NCBI GenBank assembly: GCA_902729315.2
Contig: LR746268.1
Location: forward strand, 3,217,501 to 3,281,500
DNA length: 64,000 nt
Reading direction: 5' to 3'
Origin: Spirodela intermedia
Taxonomy: Eukaryota; Streptophyta; Magnoliopsida; Alismatales; Araceae
In this document: piece after piece, positions 1-15,600 of the stretch
Position numbering within the stretch: the stretch's first letter is position 1
Layout: the number at the start of each line of letters is the position of its first letter
Program-made: the position numbers and the translations under genes
The notes under the pieces: generated by a model
The model's input: the letters and a program-made list of their open reading frames with translations, nothing else
Told to the model about the DNA's origin: nothing
Databases searched by the model: none

Positions 1-694
1 AACAGTCACAAATTTTCCGGTTAATATAGGCAATTTCTGCGAAATCAGGAGGGGTGGATGCGCCAATTCGCAATAAAATAAATACAAAACGTGCATTACA
101 TGTATTTTTGAGAAAAGGAAAAACCAACGGAATTTTAAACCTTTCCCATATACTATTCTCATCTATGTTAAAATTAAGCTGCAGCAGAGAGCACAAGCAA
201 ACAGTTGCTGGCAATAGCAGACATTTTTTCTCCCTCCTGTTCTCAGTCATTCTTTTCACCTCCTGCTGTTATTATAACTAGTCATCTCTTCTTACTCTTC
301 TTCCTGTTTTCCAGTTTTTTTTTTCGCTCAAAGGGCCATGTCGGAGGCCCAGCCACCTCAGAACTAGCTGATCAACGTGAGATTAATCAATTTTCAGATG
401 AATCTTTCTTTCAAAGGGAATTAAGGTCCACCACTTGAAACTCAAACAACGAATATCTAAGGTTCACACAGTACAAAATCAAGTTCTGCTAGTCTATTGA
501 TTGAATAAATCATTCCCATTTTCTCATTCTGGGATGCAAAAATAAATCACAAAGTCGTGCTATAATTCAAAATATTAGCATATAATTTGAAAAATACAAT
601 GTAAAAATAAATAAGGGAATGAACTACTCTGTTCTCGTTCAATTATAGCACTATAAACAAGTCTTTTCAATCTAATCTAGTTGAATAAAATTAC

Positions 695-3600
695 TTGCCT
701 GTAACCACTCCAATTGAACCTGTCAAGGTGAGCTTTTCAGCCACAATTGTTCCTGCTCCCATAGCCATGTAGTAACCTCCACTTGCAGCAACATCTGACA
801 TTGAAGCAACAACAGGTTTTGAGGCAGCAAGAAGTTTGATCTCCCTCCACATCCTATTCAGGAATAAGGGCCAATCATAAGTGACATTAAGGTTGCATAA
901 AATCATTTCATGTAAAGGGAATCTAGAATGACACTTAGAAAACAATGCAATAACTACCCCAGAAGCAAAAGTGAGAAAAAAGGGCCAGTGTTCTAGATTA
1001 TCCATAATCAGGCTACATGAAGAAATGAAAGCACATGAATACAATGCATATTTATAGAAGTTGAAGTTTTTTTGATATTTGATGTATAGAACAGAGAGGT
1101 AGTGGCTCGCCTTAAAAGGAAACTGTAATCATGCATACAGCTCCTAACAGTGTTCATCCATATTGTATAGCTACTATCTTGCACGATCTCTACCACAAAT
1201 ATCGAATTAGAAGCTAGCAGATACTGACGATGGCATAAAGGTCAGAATTATCCAACTCAACTCTGACTCAAGCAGTTAGGACACCTAGCAGAAGGGATTC
1301 CGAGGAGTCAGTGAATGGGATTGGAGTGCTTAGTGGCAGATTTTTCATGCCATTTATGGGTCGTTGGGGGAAAAGTTATTGATGATATTTGATGAGCTTT
1401 CCACGGCTCAGGAGTATTTGTCTTCTTTTTTCCCGTGAGAATATTGGTAGGTTAGTGTTCTGAATTAGAACACCTTCATACCTTAGTCTGAACAGTAGAT
1501 TTGGATTCATAATCATCTTTTAAAGTTGGCCGTACTACTTGTTCATTGAATTTGGGGAGACTGGGTCTATAACGCATCACACCATCTTGAAGGCCCTTAC
1601 ACACTGGGAGTGTACCATGTGGAATACTTTTCTCAAGTAGTTGTCACAAAATGATGTTGATACTAAATTTGCATAGCCCCACCGTTTTATTCATCAACGA
1701 ACCAGATAGCCAGCAACTTCCACCAAAAAAAGAGAACGAGAACGGGACAACAGCTACACTTCAATTTGGAAATGTGAGGTACCTGTGATACTTCCAACAT
1801 TATATGATTTTGGGATGATTCAAGGAGTTTTACTGCTCGCTCAGTTTCTTCTCCATCTATCATACAGGAGAAGGTAAATATTGATCCCAATCCACTGCAC
1901 GATAAAAGCATGTGCCATCACCATGGATCTCATAATCAAAAGAAGCTTTCATAGACCTAATACATACATTCTAGATCACCACAGACAAGAGTGGACAACA
2001 CTCTTTGATTTCTTTCAATGCTTTTACATGTTTTGTGGTTTTCGATTATTGATGAGATGTACTACTATGAATTACATCTAGAGTTTTCTCCATGAATCCC
2101 TGTATATAATATTTCTTAATAATGAACCAAATTTTACATCAAAAAATAACAAAATTCAGTTCTTCATATAGATCCCAACGAATTTCATGGTTTTTCTTCA
2201 CTTTCATTTTCAAATCTCCAAATATAACAATTCTATAACAACACATTTTTCATGTACATAAGAATCTCAATTGCGGTCTTCACAATATCTTTCTCCAAAA
2301 CGAACTGGAGAAGGCTTGTTGGCTTGTAACCCCTTTTGCTCCATAAATTCATGAATCGCTTTATGAATCGAGCAAAGATAGCATGAAAAACATGGATTAT
2401 CCAGTCAGGAACCGACCATTATCACATTAGGCCCATTTGGCATAAGACCTCAACATAGGCAACTCAGGGTTTCTGTCAAAAATTCAGAAGAAGCTTTCAC
2501 CACACCTTGAGTAGGTCTTTCTCACAAACATGTAGAAATAGCTAAGGAAATGCCAAAAGATCCATCTACATGCATACTACTGTATAAGACATTTACTATT
2601 GTCTACCCGTTTATCCAATCTTGTGCAATAATATTTACTTGAAAAATGACTGGATTAAGTCGAGTTATTTATAAAAATATTTTAAACAGTCATTTATTTT
2701 ATTACTATTTTTATATATCATTTGCTTTTTAGTTGCCTGTGTATTGGAGACCAGTTGTCTTCTGCCTTATAAGCTTCAAATTCAGAACACAAATCTTAGT
2801 CAACCTTAGATTTTTTGATTTTTCAAAATAATTTTCAATAAAGATGACCATTGACTACAGAAAAATAATAAATTGAAGAAACAATACAAGTGAAAAATTG
2901 AACATGAATATATGATATTGATTTTTTTTTTACATCACCAGGCATGTAATACTTCGAGTACGAATCAAGATAAATTAAATATAGGATGCAAGACCAGCAA
3001 TCAACAGAACTTACAAATCGGAAGCTAGAGCATCACCTCCAGGGCTATCAATTCGTAAGATCACAGCCTTGTACTTCTTAGACTCTGGATGAAAATGAAC
3101 TATTTTAGATGTACTCCGAAAACTATAAGTTCGCACATAAAGAGCACAATGGAAATTGCTAACAGACAGATTCTCAGAAAAGGTTCTAAGTTACCTTTCA
3201 CGAATTTCAAAAAAAAAAAGATTATTGAAGAAAATTGAAATTTGAAATGACAATTGCTTGAGAAGAGGAAAAGCAATGACAAGTAAATCATCTCTGAATG
3301 TACTGAGCTAAGTACAAGAAAATCTCTTCTAAGAATATTAGTGATTTTCAGCATGTGGGCCAATTCTCTTTAACACCAAACGGGTACAATGTTTCACGGA
3401 GGATTCTTGGGTCAGACAACCAATTACCAATTTGCACAGGTATAGTACGTTATCCATATGAAATAAATGATCAAACCAAATGTTCTACTGATCATTAATG
3501 CTTTTAAAAGCAAGATTATAAGTAATGCAAGACTATGATCAAGTTATTGAACTCATGAAAGCAAATAATCATGACAAACTAAAAGTGGAAACATCAACTC

Positions 3601-6600
3601 CACTAATCGACTTAATTCCCAGTGTCAAATATGACTAACGGTAGTTTTAGACTTACCAGAGACACAAGTCTTGTTCCAAAACAAAAGCATCTGACTAAGA
3701 GTTGACATGTGGTATCCAATAACGAAGCCATGAAATACAGTCTTCATAGTTCATTTACAACCAATAAATATGCATATACCCATATACGGGAATGATAGGC
3801 ATACTTATATTTTTCCTTGCCCTTAGTATATCGCTAAATACATATACAAACAGTATTGGAAGGTCAGCTAGGGACTAAGGCGCTAATATATCCGTGTTAT
3901 TATTGTCTTGATAAGCTTATAGAATGAAGCAAAATGTGTGGCTAAATAATGGGATCCGTGACAGACACCATGAATCCACATTTCCCTTAGCATTTTTTGT
4001 GAACACTCTTTGTGTAAATGTTTCATGTTTCAATATCTAGTTCTGGAACTTGGGGATATGAAGCTGAAAACGGTGGGTTGAAGAGCACATCTCTATCTCA
4101 TGACAGTTTCACGCAACAAATCATATTGTTATATTTTCCATGGCAGGTCCTCTCCATGGTTAACATCTATTCCTTCAAAATTTGTAAAGTGCGTGAAACT
4201 GATGTAGGTCCATGTTGAGTTTCATCATGATGTAACTAAGATCATTATTTATTATAATAAAATTCTTTCCACATTATGGTAGTTAACTAGCAATTCCTAA
4301 TTCATAAACTAGCTAACAATGAGAGACGAGAAAATGATGCCAACCTCTGACAGTGCGAATTTTTTCAATAAGTTCATCACTTGTAATACCAGACCCAGGC
4401 AAGCTTAAGGGGCCTCGAGCACGACTAATGCTTCCAGATGCTCTAATCACTGCTATCACATCTCCATTTCCTTCCAACCCAAGTGTCCACTTTCTAACTC
4501 TCGAGTATCGCCTGGTTCAAAGTAGAAAAAGGCTCAAATAATAGCATCAGTAACCAGTCATAATGAGCTTACGTTTTAGCAATGACAACAATGAGACAAA
4601 ACTTTACAATAAAAAAAAAGACATTCAATATATCCATGACAAATGGCACAATAAATCTAGCATGAAGCCATCAGAAAAAAAACATAACACAAACACTGTT
4701 GTAAGCAACCTCTCTGAGCTGCTGATTTTTTATTTATTTATGATCCTTTATCTTCTTAAGTCTAGGGCAGGACTATCATTATTCGGACTCATACTTCTCC
4801 TCAATCCGCTAGGTGCTTATTAACCTCTCTTCGTCAATTTTTAAGTCGAATGGCTCAATAAATTGAGCATGATATGAGAGCCAATGAGCACTATTTAGTT
4901 GTATCACCACATCTGTGTCGTCCATGTCACAGAGTTCAAAAGTCATGTAACTTGCATGACTATAAAAAAATACCTCACAACGTTCAGGGAGATAGAATCT
5001 TGTCATCTACAAGGTAGGTCTACTTTATTTAATCCAAATTAGTTTTAAGAGGAATGGCTCAATATATTAACAATGATGAAGCTTTGAACCCAATATTTCC
5101 TTAGTGTTTAACTACAAAGCACCAATGGGAGTGCGTTCCATCTGTAAACATAAAGTATGCCGCGATTTTGCTCTCACCTGAACGTGACAATTTCTGAGAA
5201 ACTATGATTTTCTAAATGATATTCCAAAGGGCTTTATAAACGCATAAGAAATTAATTAATGTATGCATCAAGCATGGGCGGTATTCAGGGAGCCCCAAAC
5301 AGGATGCCAATGGTGTACATATGGATACATCATTGGTAACAATACACTAAATGGGAATCATTTAATTGATGAAGGATCAATTTTAACCATATTAAAAAAC
5401 GAAAAAAAACCTAAAATTGAAATTAACATTTTAACATACAAATATAGTTCTTTAAAACAATTAGACATTACAGGTACGCAGTCCACTGTCACTGGAGACT
5501 TGATAAGCTCAATCCAGATAGTGAGTGGTATCTGAGTGAGAACGAAACTCAACACAATCGGAGTTTCAGTATTCTTGTAATGGCTTAATCCTAAAGCTTG
5601 TTTCGAAGTACAGCTGCAAGTTTGACTCTTAAGTCATTGAAGACAACATTGTTGGATGAAGCATGGATATCAATAAATAGAAGCATTCTCCCATGAATAG
5701 GAAGCCACATATGGTTAGGGGCCAAACAAGCCCAGCCATGGTGACTGATAGCTGAGTGATAAAAAAGAAAAGTGGCAATTCTTTTATACAATTCACTAAA
5801 AAGTTGTTGGCTCCACTTGATGATACGTTGACCCATTTTGCAGAGCAAACGTTATGAAAATTGAGCGAACCGACCAGTGTAGAAGCCAACTTGTCCATTG
5901 GCTAAAACCAGTTGACCGAATCAACTCGATGAGTCAAGCCAACATTAGTAAAATCAGATAACTTTCTCAATTCAAATCTAAGGTTTATAAACTAAACGTC
6001 AAGGATTCATTCTCCTGCGAGCTATCCAGTGGGTGTAAATGGATATATAATATAAAACAAAGCATAAATTATATTATTCTTTAGCCATCGCAACCATGTT
6101 ATAGCGCTTCACCATAAATAAAACTTTTTCCTCGGAAATTATTCAATTAGAATGAAAAAAAGTTATTTCAACATGATCAAAATCATTCCATTAACAGGAC
6201 TAGAATTACAGTAATCTACAACAATACCGATTACCTGAAATCGACAGTAGAAAGACGCTTTTCCTCTTTTTGTCCCAGTTTCTTCTTTAACATTGAGATG
6301 ATCTGCATTCAACAGCATAAGGTGATGAAAACTGAAAACCATAAACCATGACCCAACAGTTAAACTGTACATCACTGAATTAGACAGTATGCACAATCCA
6401 CAGCTACTAATGAAAGGAACTGAATCTGGAGCCGTAGTGGAGTTAAAATGGAGGTAGAAATGGTGAAGTTTACTACCTCATTGTTCGAAAGTAAGAATGT
6501 GGACCTAATTTTAGCAAGCAAATTCCCAAAACATGTGTGAAAAAGTGAACTTTTGGATCAAACTCAATATGCACAATGAGTTCAATTTAGAGTTGTCTTT

Positions 6601-9600
6601 GTCAATTGAATATATTTAATACAATTTACATGCAGGTAATTCTACAAGGCATAAAAAACACTCCCTAACAAAAAAAAACGCAAGTCAGGGTTTTCCTTGA
6701 CTTTTGTGTATACCTTCTCTAATTTTGCATACAACACATTGGCCAAAGAATCAAGCATATTCCCTAATGCATTTTTTATTAACAAGAAACTGCTTTTTCC
6801 GTCACCACATTTACTGTCTTGGTAGATACCACATAGTAATTACTCACCACAAGAAGAGAATTAGGAAACGGCCACGAGGGTGCAAGGTTGTATTTATTCA
6901 CTGAAACATGCTTTAACCTATCTGTCATATAACTTCTCTAATCATCAATGCCTTTCTCATTAAAAAAATGCAACAGATTCCCCTAACGTGTCCATGTTGA
7001 AATACTGTGTAAATGCTACGTAAGCAGTTGGGGGTGAAGTGTATCACGTGCTTCACTTAAAGAAGCACATGAATATCACATGTATGTCTCGGGATGTAAG
7101 GATCTATGTCTAGAACCCTCTCCCATGGGTCTATTATAAATAACAGACCCATGTCTCAATGTAAACTGATGTTGAAGGAATTTTTCCTCATATATTTTGA
7201 ATAGTTTCATTTTTCCCTTCCACAAGAAGGTCTGTCGTTCTTCAAGAAATGAAGGAACTTGAGGAAATTCAACATGGTATCAGAGCTAATCTTGGTGTGA
7301 TTGTTCCCTTCTTATTACCTCCTTCTATATAAGAGATTTATGCTGTTTCTGTTAGCCTCTTCTTAAGGACTTACAAAATCAACATCGTTCTTTAAGCCCC
7401 TTCTCAAGACGATTCTTGATCTTTCTTTGAAGACATAAGAGAATTATGTTTTTCGCTCAGTAATTAGTTGTTCCTATTCCGATTTGTTGTTTTTCTATAT
7501 GTCTGAAGGAGAAGAAACCTCAGTAGGTGACGTCTCTGCCACCATGATGGATGGCAATCCTATATCATCAAGATTGATGATTGAACTCCCTACCCCATGC
7601 CTACAGAATTTAAGTTGATTAGATATAATCTCATCCAATGGTCAGAATATATTAGGGAGGTTCCTACTAGCAGAGGGATGCTACATCATCTAGAGGAAAC
7701 TACACCATATCCAATGTCAAGGCAATTTAGAAAATGGTGAGAGGAGGATGCCTTGATAAAGGCATGGATCTCGGGAATAATGATTCCCCAAATCAATAGA
7801 GATTTTTTCTTATGAAAACTACGAAGGATCTGTTGGGAACAATACACATGAAATATTCAATGAAAAATAATGAGTCACACATATATGAAATGGAGATAAA
7901 ATTTCAATCAATTGCTCAAGGTTCGAAACCAGTGGAGTACACAAGAGAAGTTAAAAATCAATGGCAGGAGCTTGATTATTATCTTGATCTTGGGACTGAA
8001 GGACCCAAAGAAATTTCTACATTACGAAATTTCATAGAATGAAGGCAGGTCTTCAAATTTTTAACTGATTTGAGTCCTATTTTTGATCATATCAGACAGC
8101 AAATTCTAGGACGTGAAAGGAGACCAAATCTAATGAGGTGATATCAACTGCGCTGAATGAAGAGAGTCGTCAAAAATTGATGTTGTATACTCAGGAGTCG
8201 GGTAATACAGCTCTTTTAGCGAAACCAAGACATACCATTAAATCAACAGAATATCTGAATCATCGATCATCATCTGTGCAATGGAAGAACCAAAAAACCT
8301 ATCATAGAGATAATCTCTAGTGCACTTATTACAAGAAATCCTGCCATATCAAGGATCAATGTTATAAACTCCACAGTAAACCACAGAATTCTAATAATCG
8401 AGTGAATCAGGTTCACATGGTGATTGATTCTTCATCCAATCAAAAGTCTGAACAAACAGACTCAGGAAACATTAATTCAACTCCATCAAGCAAAATAGAG
8501 AAACTTTGCCTTGAATTAGAGCAATTGAAGGCAATGGTAACACAACATTCACAGTCATCAACGAGTCATCAACGAGTCATCAAATTTGTGAGTTCCACTC
8601 TTCTCTTGGTGTTCAAGCTACATCCCAAGATATTACTGGAATTTAGGTAATAGACTCAGGAGCAATAGATCATACGACAAATTCGTCATATCATTTCATT
8701 ACCTACACCCCATGTTTTAGTGACCGAAAAGTGTCTACTACTGATGGTACACTTCTCACGGTCGCTGGTATTGGAGACCTCACTCTTGAACCTTTAGGAA
8801 TCTTCACCAAAGTTCTCCACGTTCCCAAGCTTTTCACCAACCTTATTTCTGTAAAAAGACTTGTTAAAAACACACCTTATCATGCTCTCTTTGATGAAGA
8901 TCTTTATGTTATCCTTGACAAGGTCCAGAAACGTAGGATTGGAGTTGCTAGAGAATGAGGATTTCACATCTTGGAGGGATGTAGCCAAACATGTCTTGTG
9001 GAAGCAGATCTATCTCTAAAACATCACAAGGATCTGAGTCACATTTAGTTCCTTCATCAAAGACTAGGCTATTCTTCTTTTGCTACTATGAAAAGTTTTA
9101 TTCACAATTGTAAGTGTATATATATATATATAAGAAATAAAATAGGTAGAATTCTTACTCTCATTACCCACTTTCCTTGAGGATCGCCTCTTACTTATCC
9201 TAAATAGAAGAGTGAGATTTTATAAATATTATTTGCATGAACTTAGTTACATCATAGTGAAATATTTAACCCCCAATGAGTAACCAAATGTAAAAAAGGT
9301 GAAGACAAGAGTTATAAAAATATGACAAAAAAAGAGAGAATGGATCTAACACAATAGAATGATAAAATAAATAATAAAACTAATTCAAATTAAAAATTAA
9401 TCTATCTATAGAGAGGATTACAAGGATGCCTCAAATCTGAATTTTGCACAAACTTTGTTGTGCGCGAGTCTTAGGCCGAGTGATGTTTAATACGTGACAC
9501 TTCTTTGTTTCAAAAAGTGTGTATAAAAACATTTAAGTATGACGTATGTGAATTGTCTAAACATACTCGTGTTTCCTTTCTATTTAAAAATGAAAGGAGT

Positions 9601-12600
9601 GACATTACTTTCTCTTGTATCCATAGTGATGTTTGGGAACCATGTCTTAATGTAGATCGACTAGATAAAAAATGATTTGTTATGTTTGTGGATGACTGCA
9701 CCCATTGTATGTGGGTCTTTCTTCTTAAGTAGAAATCTGAAGTTTCAATTGTGTTGAAATGTTTATGTGCAATGATCAAAACATAATTTGATAATCCTAT
9801 AAATAAATTCAGGTCAAATAATACTAAGGAATACTTCGGCAATGATCTGAATTCCTCTCTTCAAGCTAAGGGTATCATACACAAGCCTTCATGTGCTTAC
9901 ACTCCTCAACAAAATAGATTGGCAAAAAGAAAAAATGGACACCTCTTGGAGGTTACATGATCACTCTTGTTTTAGGTGAGTGTATCCAAAAAAATTTGGG
10001 GTAAAGCTCTCTTAATAGCAACACATCTAATAAATCATCTTCCCACTAAAACCTTGGATTTCCAAAGTCCTATGGAGAAGTTAGCTTCTTATTTCCTTCT
10101 TAATCATCTCTATATCTCATTGGAGTCCCGCATATTTGGATGTGTCTCATTCATTCATAATCATAATCTAACTAAAGGTAAATTAGATCCAAGATCTCTC
10201 AAATGTATATTTATTGGATATTCAACTACTTAAAAAGGGCATCATTGTTATCATCCACCAACTCAAAAAACTCTTTACAACTACGGATGTTACATTTCAT
10301 GAATCTCTAGATACATCTTTGTCATTTCCACCTTTACTTGATTTTTCTCCAGAAAGAATTTCTTCTCCTCCAGGTCAAATTATTCTACCAATTCATGCAT
10401 CTGACCAAAGTTCATCTCTTCCTGATCCACTTCCTGAAAAACTCAGATTTGGTCAGAATTATTTCAGGACACAAATACCTCTAAATTCTGGATCAGCCTA
10501 AGACCCTGAATTGGCCTTAACTAATGACCAAGAAACCATAGTTATCCCTACAAAAAATACTACCAATTCCCAATCCAATGACCTTTCCTATTGCCCTCAA
10601 GAAACCTCGACGGGCTTGTACAAAACACCCATTATACCCTTCAGTAAACTTTATTTCTTATCATAAACTTTCTCCATCTTATAGAACCTTTCTTGTTACT
10701 TTGGATAATATTACTATTCCAGTTAATATTTCAGAAGCTCTTTTCAAAAAAGAGTGGAAACAAGCCATGGATGATGATATGCATGCTCTTCAGAGAAACA
10801 ATACATGGGAGCTCATACCTCTCCCGAAGGATAAACGGGCAATTGACTATAAATAAGTTTATTCTATAAAATGCAATGATGATGGATCAATTGAAAGGTA
10901 CAAAGCCAGACTCATAGCTAAAGGATATACACAAGTTTATGGAATTGACTACCATGAAACTTTTTCTCATATGGAAAAAATGAACACAGTCATACTTATT
11001 TTGTCTCTGGCTGCTATTTTTAGTTAGAATATATAGTAATATGATGTGAAGAATGCCTTTTGTCATGGAAATCTTACTGATGAAGTATATATATAATATC
11101 AACCTGGTTATGGAGGACATTTATCATCTAACATTGTTTGCAGACTAAGAAAGTCGTTGTATGGACTAAAACAGTCTCTATGTGCATGGTTTGGGAGATT
11201 TTCTACTATCATGCAAAAATTTGGTCATTGTCCTAATAATGTTGATCACACATTATTTTTCAAATATACTTCATTAAGCAGAGTTACTATACTCTTATTT
11301 TATGTTGACGACATTATGATTACTGGAAGTAATGATATTGAATAGGGAAATTTAAGCGAATATCTTACCAAGGAATTTGATATCAAGACTTTGGGTTGTC
11401 TTAAATATTTTCTAGACATTGAGGTGGCTCATTCTTCTAATTGCGTATTCATCTCTCAATGAAAATATGTGACAGATTTTCTAAAACATACTGGGAAGTC
11501 TGCATGCAAACCAGCTAGCACCCCCCTTGATCCTAACCACAAACTTACTGTTGGTAAAGGGGAGGAGTCTTATTGCACAATTGATATATCTCATACACAC
11601 TAGACCTGACATCTTTTATGTAGTTAGTCTCTTAAGTCAGTTCATGTATCAGCCAACCAAATCCCATCTTCATGTTGTATATCAAGTGTTACACTACTTA
11701 AAGGGAACTCTTGGAAAAGGCATTCTCTTCAAACGTGGCGGTAACCTAACAGTTGAGATCTATACTGATGCTAACTATGCTGGTTCTCCTTTAGATTGTT
11801 GGTAGACTTCAGGTCTTATGATGTTCCTTGGAGAAAATTTGGTTACTTGGCACAGCAAGAAACAGAATATTGTTGCTCGCTCAAGTATAGAGGCAGAATT
11901 CCAAGCACTTGCGCATGGAATATGTGAACTATTTAAGGTGAAAATTTTACTCACTGATTTAAAGATTCCCTCTTCGGATCCTATGAAGTTCTACTGTGAC
12001 AATAAATCTACAATCAATCTTGTGCACAATCTTATTCAACATGATCGCACAAAGCATGTGGAGATCAACGATCACTTTATCAAAGAAAACTTAGAGTCTA
12101 AAGAAATCTGTATTCCCTACATTTCCACTCAACATCAACTAGTTGATTTGTAGACAAAAGGTGTCTCTAGGACTCAACTACAACAAGTTGGGAATGGATG
12201 ATATCCACTCACCAGCTTGAAGGAGAGTGTTGAAATACTGTGTAAATACTGCATTAGCAGTTGGGGGTGAAGTGTATCACGTGCTTCACTTAAAGAAGCA
12301 CATGAACATCACATGTATGTCTTAGGATGTAAGGCTCTGTCTAAAACCTTCTCCCATGGGTATGTTATAAATAACAGACCCATGTATTGATGAAAACTGA
12401 TGTTGAAGGAATTTTTCCTCATATGTTTTGAAGAATTCCATTTTTCCCTTCCACAAGAAGGTTTTTTGTTCTTCAAGAAACGAAGGAACTCAAGGAAATT
12501 CAACAGTCAATAGATTCCACCTTCATATGCCACGAGCACAATACTTAATACAGACACATGAGAAAAAAAATTGTCTAAACTTGAGGGGTAAAAATGGACG

Positions 12601-15600
12601 CTGCAAGGTCATTTATTAAAGGACAAAGACATCAAAAATAAATCGCAGCAAAAGAAAAGAGCAAGGATAATCCCAGATTATATGAATTATTAAATATAAA
12701 ATGTACGTCCAGAAAATATATGCTGAACTTATATATTAAAAAAGAAATAAAGACAAAAAAATATAAAAAACCTCAAGAAAAGAACTACTAACTTATAATA
12801 TGTCATCCAAGTTCCTATAGATTTTGGAAATCCAAATCACTATGTCCGCAGAGTAAGAAAGAAAATACCCTCTTGTCCAAGAAAAGTGTTACATGTGAGA
12901 GGATAAATAACCCGAAATTACCTCAGCTGACAATGGCTGTTGACTTTATATATAACAAAAGAAATCAATCTTAGGTTTCCCTAACACATGAGTAGCTTAA
13001 TGTGCAACAGTATTTTTATTCATTACTGTTTTTACCACAAAATTCATTTCAAGGTAAGCAGATTAGACAGAGAATTGCACCTCATCGTCATAAACTATAT
13101 TTGTTATCCAACCTTCTTCTTTCATTCTTTCGACTTGGTAAACCCCTGAGTCAAGGAAATCTATAATTTCTTCTCTACTCTTTCCTGAAACGAAAGAAAA
13201 TAAGAAGACCACTCAGGTTAACATAGAGATGGCCATACACAGGTATCTAGCATGTGAAAATGTTAAGTACCTTGAGTTGAAGAAACAGTATCCAGCCAAT
13301 TTTCATAGATGTTATCGAGCAATGTTGTAAGCATCTCACAATTTTCTTTTGACATGCTTCTAAGAGCTATTTGGTCTCCAGCACTCTTATATCTACCAAT
13401 ACGCTGCACCTGAGGCTCAATCCCTACTTTATCAAGGATACCTGTGTAAAAACCAGATGCCACACAAGCATAAAAAAATTGGACCAAGAAATATGAAACA
13501 GGGGATGCTATGGATTTCTGTGAGAATAAACTGCTAGCTTAGCAGTATTTTCTTTAAATTTAACAAACTACTCGATTTTTGCTCTAGTGAAGTCAACATG
13601 GCATTCACACCTAGGATTTCTAGGTGAGATGAGTACATCCAGTCATCACCTACATTCAAGGTCTTTAAGAAATATGTAAACAGAAAAAAATTATTGTCAT
13701 ACCAGCACAGTCATAAAAACAGAATTCTAGTAATTTCATATGTATAGTTTTTATATAAGAACCCAAACCACAAATGGAAAAGTTGATGGCAGTCCTCCAT
13801 TGATTATTCAAAATATTTTTCCCTCCTTTTCTTGATTATGGGACAGACCAAAATTTTATTAAGAACAGAGGTGAAAAACTTGTCATTCAAAGACAAGGAA
13901 AAGCTGATTGGACCAAAATAATCAATAAAAAAAATTGAACAATAAACAAGTGATAAAAGAGATAAATGTGAAAGGAGAAAATACATCCTATTTTTTAAGC
14001 CAACGCTACTGCAGTTATATGCTAAAAGGATCAATACAGCAGTTAAGTATTTCGGTGTATATTTTATGATCCTAAAAGGTATTAAAAGATAAAAAACTCA
14101 ACAATTTGTTAAAACGCAGTGAGTTACAAAATGAACAATGGCCCCAGAGTTGCATCCCATTATTCTTGTAAGGTTCCTACATGTTTTTGTGCAGATGAAA
14201 CACAATCGCATGTGGATAATGTCTTGTGGGTAGCTAAATCTCTGCTCGTAACAGTGACTAAACCGTTTTACCTAATATGGAAACAAATTCTTCAGAACCA
14301 ACGAAAACAAAGTTACCTCTGATAAAAGACGCTTGAACAGTCAACCCATAGATACCAACATATGCACTAGGAGGCACGTACAGTTCTTCACAGGCACAAG
14401 CCAGGTAGTACTCCTTGACTCCACAAATGGGTACATAGCTAATTATTAGCTTTCCTGTAGAAAATCCGAAAAGTATCATGCCATGAAACAAAAAAGCACT
14501 AGCATGACGAATGAGGAAATAATCGATGAATCAGACAAACAATTTGTATAATTTACCGTTTTGGCAAGAAACCCAATAGAATACAAACAAAACAGATAAT
14601 ATCGGATAAAAGACTATGGGATTATTGACAGAACTACAGCTTTCATGTTTTCGTACAAAAAAGTGTTTTAAGGATTTCAACATATAAATGTGTCTACAAA
14701 CCATGATAGGGCACACTGATAAAAACGTTTGGTGTATCTGGCTAAAAATCTCCCAACATTTCACTAGAGTGCCAATAAAATATACCATACATCCACTTAC
14801 TAGACATGAACTGATAAATAAATCAATGTTTTCAATCTCTAAAGTGTTTATAGATGATTTCAAACAAAGTTATGTTGCTAGAATAAATAAAACACAGTTT
14901 GCATTTCACATAGGCACGTGCCTTCAAATAGCGAATGTAGTCCAAATCTTGTCAGTCAATTCAAAAGAGCATTTTAAAAACAACATAGTACAGCTAAAAT
15001 ACGAATGATAAATCAATTCATCACCTGACTTCCTGAAATTTACTATATGCCTCCGTATTTCTTCAATTTTGCCCCATCCACAACTTAGTGGTTCTATTTG
15101 GAGATATATTGCAGAAATACGGGGATCATGAGCTGCCTTTATGAAGTTTTCACAAATCTGAGGTAGTGATAATCCAGAAGAGAAACTGCTCTTCACTTGA
15201 TCAGCGATCTGCCCAATGAAATCATGCATATCAACGATTAATGAAGATTATTTCCCTCATCAAGGTGATTACATTGTGTTAACTAAACAGAATAGACATG
15301 TTAAAAAAACTCTTAAAAGAAGAGGGAAAAAAAACAGGTCAGTAACTGGTGTGATGTGGCATTATCCGAGAGATAATCATTACCACTATAAAAGCTGTCT
15401 CACCCTTCTTTTTCAACAACCATATGGGAGATACGCTACAATCTAGGCACTCACACTGAGAGACATGTCACAGGATAGCTAAGGAAATTGCTTTAGGGTC
15501 GAAGAGATTAGGGAGGGGGAGCAGAAATCATGGAAGTTAATGTACTGAAAATAAGATACTAATGTCCCTTGGATAGGTAGATGGTAGATTCATTAGCATA

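Larger units (their letters stand above)
6995..12505 (+). mobile_element. Ty1/copia LTR retrotransposon, degenerate, in SppA intron 5
   Basis: A full-length but dead copia element lies antisense to the host gene. It has two LTRs (6995–7274 and 12228–12505), a primer binding site directly after the left LTR, a purine-rich tract before the right LTR, and the domain order gag, protease, integrase, reverse transcriptase, RNase H, which defines copia. The flanks GTCCA (6990–6994) and GTCAA (12506–12510) look like a target-site duplication with one change. LTRs begin TGTTG and end CAACA. By hand count about 25 of 280 LTR positions differ, so the insertion is not recent. Many in-frame stops and shifts interrupt the coding region, and a 418 bp insertion splits the integrase region. 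Host exons 5 and 6 still splice in frame around it. Confidence 0.93.

Noticed and set aside
1-694. A further SppA exon at the left edge
   Set aside because: No text matching the expected next SppA segment was found on the minus strand in 1–690; the next exon must lie outside the window.
14531-14863. 110-codon minus-strand frame in SppA intron 2
   Set aside because: It lies in an intron between well-supported exons; its text matches nothing and lacks splice borders in the host frame.
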